From: Ensifer sp. BR816
Lineage (GTDB): Bacteria > Pseudomonadota > Alphaproteobacteria > Rhizobiales > Rhizobiaceae
Length of the DNA: 64,000 nt
NCBI RefSeq assembly: GCF_000378985.1
Contig: NZ_KB905370.1
Location: forward strand, 1-64,000
Reading direction: 5' to 3'
This document shows, one piece after another, positions 62,273 to 64,000 of the stretch. Numbering within the stretch: the first letter of the stretch is position 1; each line of letters begins with the position of its first letter. The notes below the pieces were generated by a model. The model saw nothing but the letters and a program-made list of their open reading frames with translations. It searched no databases and had not been told where the DNA came from. The position numbers and the translations under genes are program-made.

Positions 62273-63094
62273 ATGTGCGATGCATGCGTGATCGAATCGG
62301 TAAAACAGCAGATGTTGTCGCGGCGCGGCTTCTTCCGTGCCGCCGCGGTTGGAACGGCGGGCGCCGCGGCCGCCGGCATCGGGGTAGCGTCGCCGGCCCT
62401 CGCTGCCGGCCATGCGAACGTCACCGACCTTACCCATGAACTCCATGAAGAGTTTCCGACTTTCTTCGGCCAGCAGCAGTTCTTCCGCGAGCAGAAGTTC
62501 AACTTCGCCGAACACACCTTCAACCTGTTCGAGCTCCGGGTGAACGAACATACCGGCACGCATGTCGACGCGCCGCTGCATTTCTCCGCCGACGGCCTGT
62601 CGGTGGCCGAGCTGCCGGTCGAAAAACTCGTCGTGCCGCTCTGCGTCGTCGACATTCGCGAGAAGGCCGGGGCCAACCCCGATGCGCAGGTCACGCCGGA
62701 CGACATCAAGGCGTGGATCGCCGCCAATGGCGACATCCCGGAAAATGCCTGCGTCGCGATGCTTTCCGGCTGGGCCGACCATGTCGTCACGGAAAAGTTC
62801 CGCAATGCCGATGGCGAAGGCAAGCTGCACTTCCCGGGTTTCCATGTCGAAGCCGCCAAGTTCCTGCTCGAGGAGACGAAGGCAGCCGGCATCGCCGTCG
62901 ACACGCTCTCCCTCGACCATGGCATTTCACCGGATTTCGCCACCCATCGCGCCTGGCTGCCGGAGGGGCGCTGGGGGCTGGAGGCCGCGGCCAATCTCGA
63001 CAAGCTTCCGGCCAAGGGCGCAACGCTCGTCCTCGGCGCGCCGAAGCACCGCGGCGGCACCGGTGGTCCGGCGCGCGTCTTCGCCCTCGTTTAG
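62273..63094 (+). CDS. Tat-exported cyclase family protein (kynurenine formamidase-like)
   Basis: A 273-residue protein. A twin-arginine signal (MLSRRGFFRAAAVGTAGAAAAGIGVASPALAAGH) is present at about residues 15-48. The mature domain has the cyclase signature HTGTHVDAPLHF, in which His and Asp bind metal, plus SLDHGISPDF and LVLGAPKHRGGTGGPARVFAL. ATG 62273 is preferred because GGGAGAGG lies just upstream. Export sets it apart from cytosolic kynurenine formamidases, so the substrate may be a periplasmic ester or amide. A CMD-family gene follows after 21 bp. Confidence 0.88.
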   Translation: MCDACVIESVKQQMLSRRGFFRAAAVGTAGAAAAGIGVASPALAAGHANVTDLTHELHEEFPTFFGQQQFFREQKFNFAEHTFNLFELRVNEHTGTHVDAPLHFSADGLSVAELPVEKLVVPLCVVDIREKAGANPDAQVTPDDIKAWIAANGDIPENACVAMLSGWADHVVTEKFRNADGEGKLHFPGFHVEAAKFLLEETKAAGIAVDTLSLDHGISPDFATHRAWLPEGRWGLEAAANLDKLPAKGATLVLGAPKHRGGTGGPARVFALV

Positions 63095-63115
63095 GAACCG
63101 CGATAAAGGAGCACC

Positions 63116-63547
63116 ATGAGCACCGTCACCCCGCCGCTCGATCCGGAAACCGACCCGCGCGTCAAGGCGGTATTCGACGACATACGCGCCACGCGGAAAT
63201 CGGACTTCATCAACAATATGTGGCTCTGGCTCGCCTTCGATCCGGATCTGCTGGAGCGCACTTGGGCGGAGGCCAAGGCGGTGATGGCGACGCCCTCGGC
63301 GCTCGATCCGCTGGTGAAGGAGATGCTCTATATCGCCGTCTCCGTCACCAATGGCTGCGGCTATTGCATCCATTCGCACACGGCGGCCGCCAAGGCGAAG
63401 GGCATGAGCGAGGCCGAGCACGCCGATCTGCTGCGCGTCATTTCGCTCGCCGCCAAGACCAACCAGCTGGCGACGGCGCTGCAGGTTCCCGTCGATCCTG
63501 TCTTCGACGCGACGCTCCACCGACAGCAGATCAAATTGCAGTCCTAA
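63116..63547 (+). CDS. carboxymuconolactone decarboxylase / AhpD-like family protein
   Basis: A 143-residue helical protein with the CMD signature [42 protein letters not shown]. The CxxC-x3-H arrangement (CGYCIHSH) is that of AhpD-type redox members rather than the true decarboxylase. It probably acts as a small disulfide reductase or peroxidase partner. It is co-directional with and 21 bp after the cyclase-family gene, so they may be one operon. Confidence 0.9.
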   Translation: MSTVTPPLDPETDPRVKAVFDDIRATRKSDFINNMWLWLAFDPDLLERTWAEAKAVMATPSALDPLVKEMLYIAVSVTNGCGYCIHSHTAAAKAKGMSEAEHADLLRVISLAAKTNQLATALQVPVDPVFDATLHRQQIKLQS

Positions 63548-63650
63548 AACACCAGTCTTTCCACAGGCTTGCCCAGATCCGTCGAGACTCCGGAATAAAA
63601 GAAGAACATCCTTTCTGGCCTTTCGGTCCCGAATCACTACATTGGGCCGC

Positions 63651-64000
63651 ATGAGCAAAGGTTTCGACGACATTCCCTTCTTCGATGAGGAGCCGGCGCC
63701 GCGCAAACCTGCGCCTGCCGCCGGCGGCATCGCCGCGCGCGCCATGGCCGCCCGCGACAAGGCGCAGCGGCCGGACTATCTCTCCGGTCTCAACCCGGAA
63801 CAGCGAGAAGCTGTGGAAACGCTGGATGGCCCGGTCCTGGTGCTTGCCGGCGCCGGCACCGGCAAGACGCGGGTGCTCACCACCCGCATCGCCCATATCC
63901 TGTCGGCCGGCCGCGCCTACCCGTCGCAGATCCTCGCAGTGACCTTCACCAACAAGGCGGCGCGCGAGATGAAGGAGCGCATCGGCGTGCTCGTCGGCCA
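63651..64000 (+). CDS. uvrD: UvrD/PcrA-type ATP-dependent DNA helicase (N-terminal part)
   Basis: The frame runs off the right edge after 116 residues. After a disordered Pro/Ala-rich start it has [41 protein letters not shown] (motif I, Walker A GAGTGKT) and [18 protein letters not shown] (motif Ia). This is the N-terminal signature of UvrD/PcrA superfamily 1A helicases. It would act in nucleotide excision and mismatch repair. Confidence 0.94.
   Translation, partial: MSKGFDDIPFFDEEPAPRKPAPAAGGIAARAMAARDKAQRPDYLSGLNPEQREAVETLDGPVLVLAGAGTGKTRVLTTRIAHILSAGRAYPSQILAVTFTNKAAREMKERIGVLVG

Noticed and set aside
1..64000. CRISPR array, prophage, insertion sequence or tRNA gene
   Set aside because: No regularly spaced repeats, transposase, integrase or phage genes, and no tRNA cloverleaf apart from the tRNA-like part of tmRNA were seen.

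Overview
The window looks like a chromosomal segment of an alphaproteobacterium in the Rhizobiales, most likely Sinorhizobium/Ensifer. The evidence is the high GC content, a circularly permuted two-piece tmRNA whose tag reads ANDNYAEARLAA, the alphaproteobacterial SspB type, a 104-bp dispersed stem-loop repeat of the kind common in rhizobia, and the order ilvI-ilvH / miaA-serB / degP / hflC-hflK / folA / thyA. The species is inferred, not proven. No prophage, insertion sequence, CRISPR array, rRNA or tRNA gene was seen.

Region 1 (1-16.7 kb) is mostly accessory metabolism and regulation: a membrane-anchored thermonuclease-like protein, an NDH-2-type dehydrogenase with a coupled APH-family kinase, an AsnC regulator divergent from an Asp/Glu racemase, and an HxlR regulator divergent from a QorB-like reductase. 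Next comes a complete bufferin-type RiPP operon (DUF2282 precursor, DUF692 MNIO enzyme, DUF2063 partner, DoxX protein). It is divergent from an ECF sigma factor with an NrsF-type anti-sigma, and GTAAC/CGAA promoter-like motifs face both ways. A GDCCVxC protein, a DUF983 protein, a MocR regulator with a striking nested operator, pdxJ and a DUF899 protein follow.

Region 2 (17-26 kb) is the most unusual part. A MerR protein with a LuxR-like C-terminus, a glycine-zipper lipoprotein and an EF-hand protein precede a tight five-gene minus-strand operon: cyclase/AAA/TPR protein, YcaO, TfuA, HEVGH metalloprotease and a protein with a CGCDC cluster. This looks like an uncharacterised YcaO-TfuA backbone-modification (possibly thioamide) system.

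Region 3 (26-35 kb) has two LysE-family exporters, a RecD-like helicase, an AbrB-family membrane protein, a secreted repeat protein with an ECF/anti-sigma pair, a cobalt-type nitrile hydratase operon and an aldo/keto reductase. A 15-bp perfect palindrome and a terminator-ended structured RNA lie upstream of the second exporter.

Region 4 (35-64 kb) is core genome. It holds ilvIH behind a classical attenuator (leader peptide MKNFAVILVVGRRMGRMV), a HerA-like ATPase, miaA/serB with overlapping divergent start codons, degP, hflKC, folA, thyA, ssrA followed by sspB, a large AsmA protein, a GlcD-like oxidase, an RND pump with its adaptor, a Tat-exported cyclase-family protein, a CMD-family protein and the start of a UvrD/PcrA helicase.
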